In this document: piece after piece, positions 34,124 to 43,531 of the stretch
Layout of the letters: each line of letters opens with the position of its first letter
How positions within the stretch are numbered: the first letter of the stretch is position 1
Assembly (NCBI GenBank): GCA_910589045.1
Contig: CAJUSH010000005.1
Location: 1-64,000, forward strand
Direction: 5' to 3'
From: an uncultured Eubacterium sp.
GTDB lineage: Bacteria; Bacillota_A; Clostridia; Lachnospirales; Lachnospiraceae
Length of the DNA stretch: 64,000 nt
Notes under the pieces: model-generated
What the model saw: the letters and a program-made list of their open reading frames with translations, nothing else
Told to the model about the DNA's origin: nothing
Database searches by the model: none
Position numbers and translations under genes: made by a program

Positions 34124-36544
34124 TTACGCGCGCAGCGTCACACCCAGCTTCCGCTCCAGATTTTTCAAAATCTTCTTCACAAAGCCTTCCACCATCTCGC
34201 TGTTAAACTCCTCCTCGTCGGGAGTGAATACGACGGAGAACGCCATGCTCCGTTTATTCTGCCCAAGCTGGATACCCTCGTACACATCAAAAAGCTGCAC
34301 ATCCGTCACATACTTACACGACTCCCTGATACCGTCCTCAAGCTGCGCACAGGTAATTTCCTTATCCACAACAAAAGCGAAATCCCGCTTCTCCAACGGA
34401 AATTTCGGAAGCGGCGTAAATGTCTGCGCCTTGCCGTACCAGCGCTCCAGCATCCGCAGGTCAATCTCCAGCACAAACGCCTGCACACGCATATCCAGCT
34501 CGTCGGCAAGCTCATAGGCAAGCTTTCCCAGATATCCGATTTTTTCGCCCTCACACAAAATCTCCGCCGTCTGATAAGGGTGCAGAAATGTCCGCGTGCC
34601 GGCCTCATAGGTAAAGGTCACGTTCAGCGCCCGCGCCACAGCCTCCGCCATTCCCTTTAACGTATAGAACGACTCCTGTTCCCCGAAAACACCCACGCAC
34701 AGCGTCTCCCGTTCATCCGGGTACTCCGTCAGCGGCAGCTCCTTCGGAAGAAAAATGTTTCCAAGCTCAAAGATGCGCCCCTCCAATCTGCCCCGCTTCT
34801 GGTTTCTCGCCATGGCGTAGAGCATCTGCGGCGCAAGGGTCGTGCGCATGAGCGAAAGATCAATGTTGATCGGATTGATCAGCCGGATGGCATGGCGCTC
34901 CTTTGCATCCTCCGGCAAACGCAGAAAATCCAGATCGGAGGGTGAAAAGAAGGAATAATGGATACCCTCATAAGCCCCCGCCGCGCACAGCGCCTGCTTG
35001 ATTTTCAGCTCCGTCTTCTGTTTGAGGTTCAGTCCCCCGAGCGTCACCTCCGCCGTCGGCATAAACGTCGCCTTTACATGGTCGTAGCCGTACATGCGGA
35101 TAATCTCCTCCGCCACATCCGGGTAGGAATCCATGTCCTCGCGGTACGCCGGAACCTGAATCGTCAGCGTATCGCCGTCGATGGCCGGAGCAAAATTCAG
35201 GGCGGTCAGTATGCGCACAATTTCATCCTCCGGAACCTCGATGCCCAGCACGCCGTTCACCTTTTTCACGCTCACCTTCATCTCCTGCGGCTCCACGGAA
35301 TTCCCCGTAGCAACCTCCTCATGGGTGGAGGAAACCTTGCCGCAGCCCAATTCCTCAATCAGATGCAGGGCACGCTTCATCGCCATCACGGTCGTGTACT
35401 CGTACACACCCTTTGCATACATTGCGCTCGAATCAGAGGACTGCCCCAAAGCCCGGGAGCTCTTTCGGATATTGTCACGCATAAACTTTGCCGCCTCGAA
35501 CATCACCTCCGTGGTCGTGTCTAAAATCTCGGAATTTAAGCCGCCCATAATGCCCGCCAGCGCCACCGGGCGATTGCCGTCGCAGATGACGAGGTTTGAC
35601 GTGTTCAGCTCAAACTCCTTCTCGTCCAGTGTCACAATCCGCTCACCGTCCTCCGCGCGCCGCACATTGATCGCATTCCCCTGCAAAAACGAATCATCGA
35701 AGGCGTGCATGGGCTGTCCCAGCTCCTTTAAAATATAGTTAGTGATATCCACCACATTTGAGATGCTCCCGATGCCCACGAGCGCCAGCCTGCGGCGCAT
35801 CCACGCCGGGGACGGCGCAATCTTCACGTCATATACATAGTGGGCGATATAGCGGGGGCACAAATCCGGTGCGTCAACCGTCACCGTAAAGCCCTCCTTT
35901 TTCACCTCCGTCTCGGTGTAGTCAAGGGCCGGCTCCTTACAGGGCTTATTCAGCACGGCCGCAATCTCCCTTGCAATGCCGTAAATGCTCTGGCAGTCCG
36001 GCCGGTTCGCCGTAATCGCAATGTCAAACATCCAGTCGTCCAGCCCTAAAAGCGGCTTCACATCCGCCCCCGTCTCTGCATCGTCGGGAAGCACTAAAAG
36101 GCCGTTATAACCTGCCCCGGGATATAAGTCCTCATTCAAGCCAAGCTCTACGCCGGAGCAAAGCATACCCTGGGACTCATAGCCCCGCAGCTTTCCTCTC
36201 TTGATCGTCATCACGCCCTCGACGGTAACGTGGTCTTTTGCAGTTGCATAAACCGTTGCGCCCACAAGCGCCAGCGGAAATTTTTTGCCCGCGCACACAT
36301 TGTCCGCGCCGCAGCAGATCTGGAACACCCCGTGGCTTCCCGCATCCACCTGACACAAGCTCAGATGCGTCTCGGGAATCGGCTCGCACTCCTTTACCAG
36401 GCCGACCACAACATTCGAAATGTCCTTTCCGACCTCGAATCGCTCCTCCACCTCAAAGCCGCAGGAGAACAGCTTTTCCTCCAGCTCCTCCGGTGTCACA
36501 TCGATCTCCACATAATCCTTTAACCAGCTTAATGGTGCTAACAT
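34124..36544 (-). CDS. pheT: Phenylalanyl-tRNA synthetase beta subunit
   Basis: The 806-residue beta subunit of the alpha2-beta2 enzyme has the N-terminal tRNA-binding EMAP/OB domain (CQVDAGSHGVFQICCGADNV), B3/B4 editing domain (MFDIAITANRPDC onward), B5 domain, catalytic-like core and the C-terminal anticodon-binding FDX domain (PLPKFPLEKRDFAFVVD). Full family length. It starts 15 bases after pheS in the T-box-controlled operon. Confidence 0.97.
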   Translation of the reverse strand: MLAPLSWLKDYVEIDVTPEELEEKLFSCGFEVEERFEVGKDISNVVVGLVKECEPIPETHLSLCQVDAGSHGVFQICCGADNVCAGKKFPLALVGATVYATAKDHVTVEGVMTIKRGKLRGYESQGMLCSGVELGLNEDLYPGAGYNGLLVLPDDAETGADVKPLLGLDDWMFDIAITANRPDCQSIYGIAREIAAVLNKPCKEPALDYTETEVKKEGFTVTVDAPDLCPRYIAHYVYDVKIAPSPAWMRRRLALVGIGSISNVVDITNYILKELGQPMHAFDDSFLQGNAINVRRAEDGERIVTLDEKEFELNTSNLVICDGNRPVALAGIMGGLNSEILDTTTEVMFEAAKFMRDNIRKSSRALGQSSDSSAMYAKGVYEYTTVMAMKRALHLIEELGCGKVSSTHEEVATGNSVEPQEMKVSVKKVNGVLGIEVPEDEIVRILTALNFAPAIDGDTLTIQVPAYREDMDSYPDVAEEIIRMYGYDHVKATFMPTAEVTLGGLNLKQKTELKIKQALCAAGAYEGIHYSFFSPSDLDFLRLPEDAKERHAIRLINPINIDLSLMRTTLAPQMLYAMARNQKRGRLEGRIFELGNIFLPKELPLTEYPDERETLCVGVFGEQESFYTLKGMAEAVARALNVTFTYEAGTRTFLHPYQTAEILCEGEKIGYLGKLAYELADELDMRVQAFVLEIDLRMLERWYGKAQTFTPLPKFPLEKRDFAFVVDKEITCAQLEDGIRESCKYVTDVQLFDVYEGIQLGQNKRSMAFSVVFTPDEEEFNSEMVEGFVKKILKNLERKLGVTLRA

Positions 36545-36559
36545 AATCTTCTCCTCCCT

Positions 36560-37582
36560 TTAGTCATCGATCTGGCCAAGCACACGCAGATCCGACTCGA
36601 ACAGCAGCTTAATATTGTTGATTCCGTACTTTAACATGGCGATGCGCTCGATGCCGATACCGAAGGCAAATCCGCTGTACACCTCCGTGTCCACGCCGCA
36701 GCCGGCAAGCACTTTATTGTTTACCACGCCGGCACCCAGCACCTCAATCCAGCCCGTACCCTTGCACAGCTTACAGCCCTTTCCGCCGCACTGGAAGCAG
36801 CTCACGTCAACCTCCACCGAAGGCTCCGTGAACGGGAAATAGGAGGGACGCAGCCTTGTTGTCACCTGCTCTCCGAAAATCCGCTTTACAAACTCGTCCA
36901 GCATACCCTTCAAATCGCAGAGCGTGATACCCTTGTCCACAACCAGCCCCTCCATCTGGGAAAACATCGGCGAGTGGGTCGCATCGTCGTCGGAGCGGAA
37001 CACTTTTCCGGGGGAAATAATTTTAATCGGCGGCTTTTTCGCCTCCATGACATGAATCTGTCCTGCCGATGTCTGCGTCCGAAGCAAAAACTCTTTGGAC
37101 AGATAAAAAGTGTCCTGCATATCTCTAGCCGGATGGTCCTGCGGCGTATTGAGGGCGGTAAAATTATAGTAGTCCGTCTCGATCTCACTTCCCTCGAAAA
37201 TCTCAAAGCCCATAGAGGCAAAAATATCAATCAGTTGGTTGCGCACCTGCGTAATCGGATGCAGGCTGCCCTTTGCGGGCGTCACCGCAGGCATCGTCAC
37301 ATCGATCTTCTCCGCCTCGTAGCGGATGCGCAACGCCTCCTTCTCCAGCTTTTTCAGGCGATCCGCCAAAATACCCTCGATGGCCTCACGCGTTTCGTTT
37401 ACCCACTGTCCCACCTTCGGACGGTCCTCCTTCGGGACATCCTTCATGCCCTTGAGCACGGCGGTCAGCTCGCCCTTTTTGCCGAGAATCGCATTGCGAA
37501 CCTCGTTTAGACTCTCAAGCTCGCCCGCGCCCTCAATCTCGGCGATGGCGCGCTCCCTGATTTTCTGCAGCTTTTCTTTCAT
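36560..37582 (-). CDS. pheS: Phenylalanyl-tRNA synthetase alpha subunit
   Basis: The 340-residue catalytic alpha subunit has the N-terminal coiled coil (residues 1-85), class II motif 2 in HSPMFSQMEGLVVDKG and motif 3 in GFAFGIGIERIAMLKYG, plus the FTEPSVEVDVSCFQCGGKGC stretch. Its Phe pocket includes RLRPSYFPFTEPS. ATG 37582 has AAGGAGA six bases upstream. A Phe T-box leader lies upstream. Confidence 0.97.
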   Translation of the reverse strand: MKEKLQKIRERAIAEIEGAGELESLNEVRNAILGKKGELTAVLKGMKDVPKEDRPKVGQWVNETREAIEGILADRLKKLEKEALRIRYEAEKIDVTMPAVTPAKGSLHPITQVRNQLIDIFASMGFEIFEGSEIETDYYNFTALNTPQDHPARDMQDTFYLSKEFLLRTQTSAGQIHVMEAKKPPIKIISPGKVFRSDDDATHSPMFSQMEGLVVDKGITLCDLKGMLDEFVKRIFGEQVTTRLRPSYFPFTEPSVEVDVSCFQCGGKGCKLCKGTGWIEVLGAGVVNNKVLAGCGVDTEVYSGFAFGIGIERIAMLKYGINNIKLLFESDLRVLGQIDD

Positions 37583-37760
37583 GGTTATTCTCCTTCTCTT
37601 TTTTACTTTGCCCTGCCCGACGCACAAAAAGGGTTACAGTGAGGCCGAAGGCTGAACTGTTATCAAAAGGAAGCACATGGTTCAGCCAGCAGCTTGGACC
37701 TCGCGGCGCGAATGTTCATGTCCGGGCTGCCCGTTACCGTTCACGGAGCAGACAGCAACA

Positions 37761-38072
37761 AAAAAAGCCCCGGAATATATGCTACTCCGGGACGAAATGC
37801 TTCGCGGTACCACCCAAATTCCTGCGCATCCTTATCATGCGTCAGACACTCTTTGCACATAACGCGTGCCCGCGTCACAGACTACCACGCTCCCGCGCTT
37901 CCCCTGTGCTGCTCCGGCGTGAAATTCACCCTCCTGCTCCGTCACTGCGTGACCGGAAGCATCCTCATACCTTATCTGGAAAAAGCTCTCAGCCGTCAGC
38001 TCTTTCTCTCTGTCAGCAGTGTATGCGGCTACTGTGCGCCATCCTCGCATTTCTTTCATCAAATTTTACGCT
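37761..38072 (-). promoter_or_regulatory. T-box riboswitch (tRNA-Phe) controlling pheST
   Basis: Reading the minus strand, the T-box core GGGTGGTACCGCG lies at 37803-37815, followed by the terminator stem CCCGGAGTAGC...CCGGGGC and TTTTTTT. An upstream stem I segment contains GCTGACGGCTGAGAGC and then TTTTTCCAG, giving a plausible UUC specifier at 37979-37981. Uncharged tRNA-Phe would bind and favour the antiterminator, turning on pheST. About 180 bases separate the terminator from pheS. The 75-residue frame here is an artefact. Confidence 0.9.
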
Positions 38073-38078
38073 TTACAC

Positions 38079-38107
38079 ATCTTAACACAGCAGATGCAAA
38101 ACATCAA
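38079..38107 (-). promoter_or_regulatory. Promoter of the pheST T-box leader
   Basis: On the minus strand TTGATG (38102-38107) and TAAGAT (38079-38084) are 17 bases apart, placing the transcript start near 38072. MITE copy B begins 40 bases further upstream. Confidence 0.65.
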
Positions 38108-38147
38108 GCAAAAATTTTGAACAACATAAGCCGTCTAAAAGAAACGT

Positions 38148-38293
38148 GTTACTATTCACGGCTCAGGAGCCGCTCATAGTAACGATTCGGGGCGATATTC
38201 AGAGTTTTGCTTCGCAAAAATCGCCCCTCACACCTGAATCATGTTCTTACGGACTGCGCAGTAAATGCGCATTCCTGCCCCGTGAAAAGTAAC
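38148..38293 (+). repeat. MITE copy B (146 bp) with 8-bp target duplication
   Basis: The element has 14-bp inverted ends (GTTACTATTCACGG and CCGTGAAAAGTAAC, one mismatch) and three internal stem-loops: GTTACTAT with ATAGTAAC around CGGCTC/GAGCCG-like arms, GGGGCGAT with ATCGCCCC around TTTTGC-TTC-GCAAAA, and GGACTGCGCA with TGCGCATTCC. AGAAACGT flanks it perfectly on both sides (38140-38147 and 38294-38301). It has no open reading frame, so it would move in trans. Confidence 0.92.
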
Positions 38294-38426
38294 AGAAACG
38301 TATCGACACCCACCGGCAAAATTATCCGAATATATAACCGCATGATACGTTTGCGGACTCCGCAATTTTGCATCTGTGCTGCGCTGACACCCTGACGCAT
38401 TGCTTCGGAAGCTGCTCCCCGGGCAC

Positions 38427-39269
38427 CTACTTTCTCTTCAAATACCCCACAATCCGCTCCGAGTACTGATTATTCACCTCGGCGCACACCATCAGTATGT
38501 ACATGCCCGTATAGAGCCAGAACATAATAAGCGCGATGGTCGTCAGGCTCCCGTAGCTCGAAAACCCGTTAAAATAATCCACATAGATAGACACGCCAAA
38601 GGAAAATACATACCATCCGAGGGAACAGATAAAGGCACCCGGAAGCTGCCTGACGTAGGTGATGCGATGGCCGCCCTCCCCCTTCCGGTTCGGAAACGCC
38701 CAGTAAAAGAGTGCAAAAACAAAGGTCAGCCCGCCGATACCGATGAGGCTTTTCAGCCTTAAGAGAATACGCGTGACATTTGCCACCGCAGGCCAGTACT
38801 GCGCCAGCCAGTTTTGAAGCGTCCGCCCGAACACGAGGAGCACGAGCATGAGCACGATGGAAAAAATCATGATAAACGTATAGATAATCGACCAGAAGCG
38901 CAGCCGCAGCCAGCTCCTCGTCTCCGTAAGGTCATACATTTTATTCAGTCCGTCGGTCAGGTATTGAATGCCCTTCGCCGCAGACCAGATCGCGATGATC
39001 GCGGATATGGAAAGCAAACCGGCAGAGCTTTCATACGTCTCCCGAATTATATTCACAAGAAACCCGGAAATATATTCCGGAAAAACCAGCGTCACACCCT
39101 GCGCAAGAAAGTCCAGCGACACCGGCGTATACTTCAAAAGCGCGCCGAAAAACAAAAGGAAGGGTATCAGTGACAGCAGCGTAAAATACGCCGACTGCGC
39201 CGCGTAGGCGGTCACGTTATCCTCCCTGCACTCGTCGACAAACCTTATAATCTCCTTTATCAGCTTCAT
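38427..39269 (-). CDS. YihY/BrkB family inner membrane protein
   Basis: The 280-residue protein has six predicted membrane helices and the family-typical sequences AAQSAYFTLLSLIPFLLFFG (residues about 24-43), IWSAAKGIQYLTDGLNKMYD and FSSYGSLTTIALIMFWLY. The family was once called ribonuclease BN, which is wrong; its function is unknown, with proposals of transport. It has no operon partner of obvious function. Confidence 0.92.
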   Translation of the reverse strand: MKLIKEIIRFVDECREDNVTAYAAQSAYFTLLSLIPFLLFFGALLKYTPVSLDFLAQGVTLVFPEYISGFLVNIIRETYESSAGLLSISAIIAIWSAAKGIQYLTDGLNKMYDLTETRSWLRLRFWSIIYTFIMIFSIVLMLVLLVFGRTLQNWLAQYWPAVANVTRILLRLKSLIGIGGLTFVFALFYWAFPNRKGEGGHRITYVRQLPGAFICSLGWYVFSFGVSIYVDYFNGFSSYGSLTTIALIMFWLYTGMYILMVCAEVNNQYSERIVGYLKRK

Positions 39270-39341
39270 GCAAATTCCCTACACACTTTCATGAAAAATT
39301 TCCCTCTTACATCCCGCAGACGGCAAGCCAGGCGTTACGGT

Positions 39342-41060
39342 TCACTCACCCGGATAAAGCCGGCAAAGCTTCGCACCTTTATAATAAAAGGATAAAATCT
39401 CCTCCATCTCCTTCCCGGCGGCCGCCATCCCGTTGGCGCCGTACTGGCTCATGCCGATGCCATGCCCCAGTCCCCCGCCAAAAAGCACGATGCCCTCCTT
39501 GACAGGCTGAATATAAAAATATGCACTTGGCAGCATACTGCCCGCCTGCACACTGGTTCCGTCCTTGTACTGCAGGCTGTTCATCCAGACCCCGAGCATC
39601 TGGCGTATGTAATTCTCGTTTGTGAGCCAAACTACGCCGCCGGAAAAGGAAATTTCCAACTGCAGCACCGCACCGGAGGCCGAACGCTTTTCCACGCGCA
39701 GCCCCTCCGCCTCCCCGAGTCCGTCAATCGCCGGCCCGTCGGTTCCCTCTCCCTGACTGCTTTTGATTATAACACAATCCGGATGGGTTTCCACAATTTT
39801 TTTCAGAAGCCCCAGCGCCTCCTCCCCGTGCTCCGTGAGGGACAGCCCCGCCTTCCATCGGTAATAATTGCTCGGGTAATCGTAATCCGTCTCATCCGTC
39901 TGCTCGATATAGGTGCGGAACACCTCCTCGTCGGAAAGGTCAAAAGCCTCCGTGTCCGCATTGCCCCGCACGGGCTGCAGATAATCGCAGTCATCCAGCT
40001 CCCAGATTTCTGTCCCGCTGGTCACGCCGTGGGAGGTGGAAAAAAAATAGGTGCTGATCGGCAGGCTGCCCTTTGCGAGAATCTGCCCCTTTGTGGCATC
40101 CACAGCCGCCACGACCCGCTCATCCGGCGCCGTTTTGTTGTACGCCTGAAAGCGCACGGAATCGTCCACGTCCGCATGATACTGGGGATAATTATTCTGC
40201 ATAAGCTGGGTCACGATATAGGTGCGCGCGCACACCGCCTGCGCCTTCAATGCCTCCTCTTCAAAATATGCAGGCATCTCGCTCTGTACCACACCATAAA
40301 GATAATTTTCAATGGGAACCTCGTTGACGACGGCATAGCCGTCCCCGAAGCGGGTGATCACGAAGCGTCCCGCATAGCCGAGGGTGCTGCGCTCCCCCTC
40401 CTCATTTGCCAGGTATACCTCTCCGTTTTCGGACTCGACAACCGCACGCTCCCCCGCCGCAAGCTTCAAAAGCCCGGCGCGGATCACCTTGTTTTTCTTT
40501 TTCTCCTTCGTCTGATTCTTCCACGAAATCGTATAGTTTGCATTGGACGAAAAATAAATCTCGTCCGCAACCGGCTCACTCCCCTGCAAAAGCAGCACGC
40601 GGACAAGGGTCTGCCCATCCACCTTTGGCATCTCCCGGACTGTCTCGGCCTCATTGTTAAGCGGCGGCACCTCCTGCATCGTATCCGCTTCAAAAAGCTC
40701 TGCGATCCGATTCCGGCTCTCCGTAAGCGCCAGGGGGCTTACATACGCCTTCTCCCCGTCAGCAAAGAGATCCGAGAAATCACCTGCCTCCCACAGATGA
40801 AGCTGCTCCAGAAATTCCTGATAATCGCCATATGTAACCATTCCTTCAACCTTTTCGAGCGCGGCATACACCGCCTCCTCCTGGTTTAAAAAGGAATAGG
40901 CCTCTGCGATGTCCTCCTTTGTGACCGTAACCTCGGCATTTCCCCCTGTCGGCATCGTACCGCCGCTGATCATAAAAATGACAACGACAAGTAAAACACA
41001 AACTGCAAGCAGGCAGGTAACCACCAAATGATTTTTGTCAAGGGCTGAGTTTCTTTTCAT
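39342..41060 (-). CDS. SpoIID/LytB domain protein
   Basis: The 572-residue protein has one N-terminal membrane anchor (about residues 12-32) and a C-terminal SpoIID domain (about 250-565): VPIENYLYGVVQSEMPAYFE, EALKAQAVCARTYIVTQ, PISTYFFSTSHGVTSG and the ending GHGIGMSQYGANGMAAAG. SpoIID is a lytic transglycosylase acting on denuded glycan during engulfment. The long region 35-220 before the domain is not recognised. As SpoIID proper is about 330-350 residues, this is a longer paralogue that may act in vegetative or sporulation wall remodelling. Confidence 0.88.
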   Translation of the reverse strand: MKRNSALDKNHLVVTCLLAVCVLLVVVIFMISGGTMPTGGNAEVTVTKEDIAEAYSFLNQEEAVYAALEKVEGMVTYGDYQEFLEQLHLWEAGDFSDLFADGEKAYVSPLALTESRNRIAELFEADTMQEVPPLNNEAETVREMPKVDGQTLVRVLLLQGSEPVADEIYFSSNANYTISWKNQTKEKKKNKVIRAGLLKLAAGERAVVESENGEVYLANEEGERSTLGYAGRFVITRFGDGYAVVNEVPIENYLYGVVQSEMPAYFEEEALKAQAVCARTYIVTQLMQNNYPQYHADVDDSVRFQAYNKTAPDERVVAAVDATKGQILAKGSLPISTYFFSTSHGVTSGTEIWELDDCDYLQPVRGNADTEAFDLSDEEVFRTYIEQTDETDYDYPSNYYRWKAGLSLTEHGEEALGLLKKIVETHPDCVIIKSSQGEGTDGPAIDGLGEAEGLRVEKRSASGAVLQLEISFSGGVVWLTNENYIRQMLGVWMNSLQYKDGTSVQAGSMLPSAYFYIQPVKEGIVLFGGGLGHGIGMSQYGANGMAAAGKEMEEILSFYYKGAKLCRLYPGE

Positions 41061-41279
41061 GTATTACAGATCAACTTTCTATTTATTCTAATCAGGCGTT
41101 CTAACCATTCAAAGCCGGCCGCGAAACCCCCGTGGATGTTTTTGTCCCACCGCACACGAAAAGAAGCTGCAGCACTTATCTGCAGCTTCTTTTGTATTTC
41201 ATGCTTTCTCTTTTGTGTTTTCCTGAAATATCTTTCTCTTTTGTAACTCAACACATTTCTCTTTTGTAAAACCCAAAAT

Positions 41280-41430
41280 GCCGGTTCTTGTATTTTGACT
41301 CCTAGCCGAGGCTAGGTGGGCAACCGCAGCCCTGCTTCTGCCTTCCTCCGATCCGTAGATAAGGCCTGACATCCACAAAGGTCATATAGGAATCCCGTAA
41401 AAGTAAATGTAGGTTCAAAATGACAAGAGT
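41280..41430 (-). ncRNA. ssrS: Likely 6S RNA
   Basis: On the minus strand a terminal stem pairs TCTTGTCATTTTGA (41415-41428) with TCAAAATACAAGA (41286-41298), one bulged base. Between them come TGTCAGGCCTTATCTACGG, GGAGGAAGGCAG, GGGCTGCGGTTGCCCACC and the hairpin CCTAGCC-TC-GGCTAGG, an order I associate with Firmicutes 6S RNA. GATAAC just before the stem could be the -10 box. 6S RNA mimics an open promoter and sequesters sigma-A RNA polymerase. No open frame of note lies here. Confidence 0.6.
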
Positions 41431-41465
41431 TATCGCACATTCCAGGCGTTACGTCATAAGTGATA

Positions 41466-41486
41466 TTCAAGTGAGCTTCACTTGAA
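41466..41486. repeat. 9-bp inverted repeat upstream of the 6S RNA
   Basis: TTCAAGTGA, three bases, TCACTTGAA form a perfect stem between pckA and the 6S RNA promoter. A GTTTTACTTT tract follows on the plus strand only. It may be a protein-binding site or a weak terminator. Confidence 0.45.
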
Positions 41487-41619
41487 GTTTTACTTTAGCG
41501 TCCCTCTTAGTTTCTATCAAAAATTATAACTTAATACATGGTAAAGCGCAATGGAAAAATTTTTATTTTTTCATGCGATTTTATGCCTCAGTAAAACATA
41601 ACCTGCCGGACGCCTGTTC

Positions 41620-43224
41620 TTATTTCTGAGGTCCTGCGGAAACAAGTGCCTTTCCTGCGTCATTGCCCTCATATTTTGCAAAGTTCTTGATGAAGCGGCC
41701 GGAGAGGTCGTCAGCCTTCTTCTCCCACTCGGAAACATCCGCATAGGTGTCGCGGGGATCCAGAATACCGGTGTCAACGCCCTTTAACTCGGTCGGGATC
41801 TCGAAGTTAAAGATCGGGAGCTGCTTGGTGGGCGCATCTTTGATATCGCCGTTTAAGATCGCATCGATGATACCGCGGGTATCCTTAATGGAGATACGCT
41901 TTCCGGTTCCGTTCCATCCGGTATTTACAAGGTAAGCCTTTGCGCCGCTCGCCTGCATTCTCTTTACAAGCTCCTCCGCATACTTGGTCGGATGCAGCTC
42001 TAAGAACGCCTGACCGAAGCAGGCAGAGAAGGTCGGTGTCGGCTCGGTGATGCCGCGCTCGGTTCCGGCAAGCTTTGCGGTAAATCCGGACAGGAAGTAG
42101 TACTGTGTCTGCTCGGGTGTCAGAATCGATACCGGAGGAAGCACGCCAAACGCATCCGCTGACAGGAAGATCACGTTCTTTGCTGCCGGAGCTGCGGAAA
42201 CGGGCTTTACAATGTTATTGATGTGGTTGATCGGGTAAGACACACGCGTATTCTCGGTTACGCTCTTGTCGTCAAAATCAATCTTGCCCTCTGCGTCAAC
42301 GGTAACGTTCTCAAGAAGGGCGTTGCGCTTGATCGCATTGTAGATATCGGGCTCAGACTCCTTATCCAGGTTGATTACCTTCGCATAGCAGCCGCCCTCA
42401 AAGTTGAACACGCCGTTGTCGTCCCAGCCGTGCTCGTCATCGCCGATGAGAAGACGCTTCGGATCGGTGGAAAGCGTAGTCTTTCCGGTTCCGGAAAGTC
42501 CGAAGAAGATCGCGGTGTTCTCGCCGTTCATGTCGGTGTTTGCGGAGCAGTGCATGGAAGCGATGCCTTTAAGCGGCAGATAGTAGTTCATCATGGAGAA
42601 GATACCCTTCTTCATCTCCCCGCCGTACCAGGTGTTAATGATAACCTGCTCACGGCTGGAAATATTGAACGCCGCACAGGTTGCAGAGTTTAAGCCAAGC
42701 TCCTCGTAGTTGTCGATCTTTGCCTTGGAAGCGTTGTATACAACGAAATCGGGAACAAATGTCTCCAGCTCCTCGTCGCTGGGGATAATGAACATGTTCT
42801 TGATAAAGTGCGCCTGCCATGCAACCTCAACGATAAAGCGCACGGACATGCGGGTATCCTTGTTTGCGCCGCAGAATGCGTCCACAACAAAGAGTCTCTT
42901 GCCGGAAAGCTCCTTCTTTGCAAGATCCTTCACAACTGCCCAGGTTTCTTCGCTCATGGGATGGTTGTCGTTCTTGTACTCGTCTGTAGTCCACCAAACG
43001 GTGTCCTTAGAATTTGCATCCATAACAATATATTTGTCTTTCGGTGAACGGCCCGTATAGATACCGGTCATAACATTTACCGCCCCAAGCTCGGTTACCT
43101 GGCCCTTCTCATAGCCCTCAAGCTCCGGCTTTGTCTCCTCCTCAAATAACATCTCGAAGGACGGATTGTGAACGATTTCTGTCGTTCCGGTAATACCATA
43201 TTGGGTTAAATCAATTGCTGCCAT
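41620..43224 (-). CDS. pckA: Phosphoenolpyruvate carboxykinase (ATP)
   Basis: PckA interconverts oxaloacetate and PEP with ATP/ADP; in fermenting gut anaerobes it often runs toward oxaloacetate and ATP. The 534-residue protein has IYTGRSPKDKYIV near residue 55, the metal and substrate site CSANTDMNG, the P-loop GLSGTGKTTLS near 245 and DDEHGWDDNGVFNFEGGCYAK. A purine-rich AAGAGGTAAACACAAG precedes the ATG. It is divergent from citrate synthase, with which it meets at oxaloacetate. Confidence 0.97.
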   Translation of the reverse strand: MAAIDLTQYGITGTTEIVHNPSFEMLFEEETKPELEGYEKGQVTELGAVNVMTGIYTGRSPKDKYIVMDANSKDTVWWTTDEYKNDNHPMSEETWAVVKDLAKKELSGKRLFVVDAFCGANKDTRMSVRFIVEVAWQAHFIKNMFIIPSDEELETFVPDFVVYNASKAKIDNYEELGLNSATCAAFNISSREQVIINTWYGGEMKKGIFSMMNYYLPLKGIASMHCSANTDMNGENTAIFFGLSGTGKTTLSTDPKRLLIGDDEHGWDDNGVFNFEGGCYAKVINLDKESEPDIYNAIKRNALLENVTVDAEGKIDFDDKSVTENTRVSYPINHINNIVKPVSAAPAAKNVIFLSADAFGVLPPVSILTPEQTQYYFLSGFTAKLAGTERGITEPTPTFSACFGQAFLELHPTKYAEELVKRMQASGAKAYLVNTGWNGTGKRISIKDTRGIIDAILNGDIKDAPTKQLPIFNFEIPTELKGVDTGILDPRDTYADVSEWEKKADDLSGRFIKNFAKYEGNDAGKALVSAGPQK

Positions 43225-43385
43225 CTTGTGTTTACCTCTTTTCTTTTTTATTTCTTTATATATTTAAAGATTCTTGAAAAATAAGACCGGCGGACACTGT
43301 CCTGCCAATACTTTTTTATCTTAGCATTTTTTTCCTTATCCGTAAAGTGCTTATTTTCATTTTCCATGCGTACACCCGGACAAAC

Positions 43386-43531
43386 GTTACTATTCGCGGC
43401 TCGGGAGCCGCTCATAGTAACGATTCGGGGCGATATTCAGAGTTTTGCTTCGCAAAAATCGCCCCTCACACCTGAATCATGTTCTTACGGACTGCGCAGT
43501 AAATGCGCATTCCTGACCCGTGAAAAGTAAC
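43386..43531 (+). repeat. MITE copy C (146 bp) with 8-bp target duplication
   Basis: The copy begins GTTACTATTCGCGG (one change against copy B) and ends CCGTGAAAAGTAAC. The three stem-loops are conserved. GGACAAAC flanks it on both sides (43378-43385 and 43532-43539), proving insertion by transposition. It sits in the divergent control region between pckA and citrate synthase, 130 bases upstream of the latter's -10 box. Confidence 0.92.

Noticed and set aside
37633..37746. Possible degenerate MITE between the T-box terminator and pheS
   Set aside because: GTTACAGTGAGGCC and GTTACCGTTCACGG are end-like words, but their orientations do not form a proper element.
37835..38062. 75-codon minus-strand frame upstream of pheS
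   Set aside because: It lies entirely inside the T-box leader RNA, whose conserved motifs explain the sequence.
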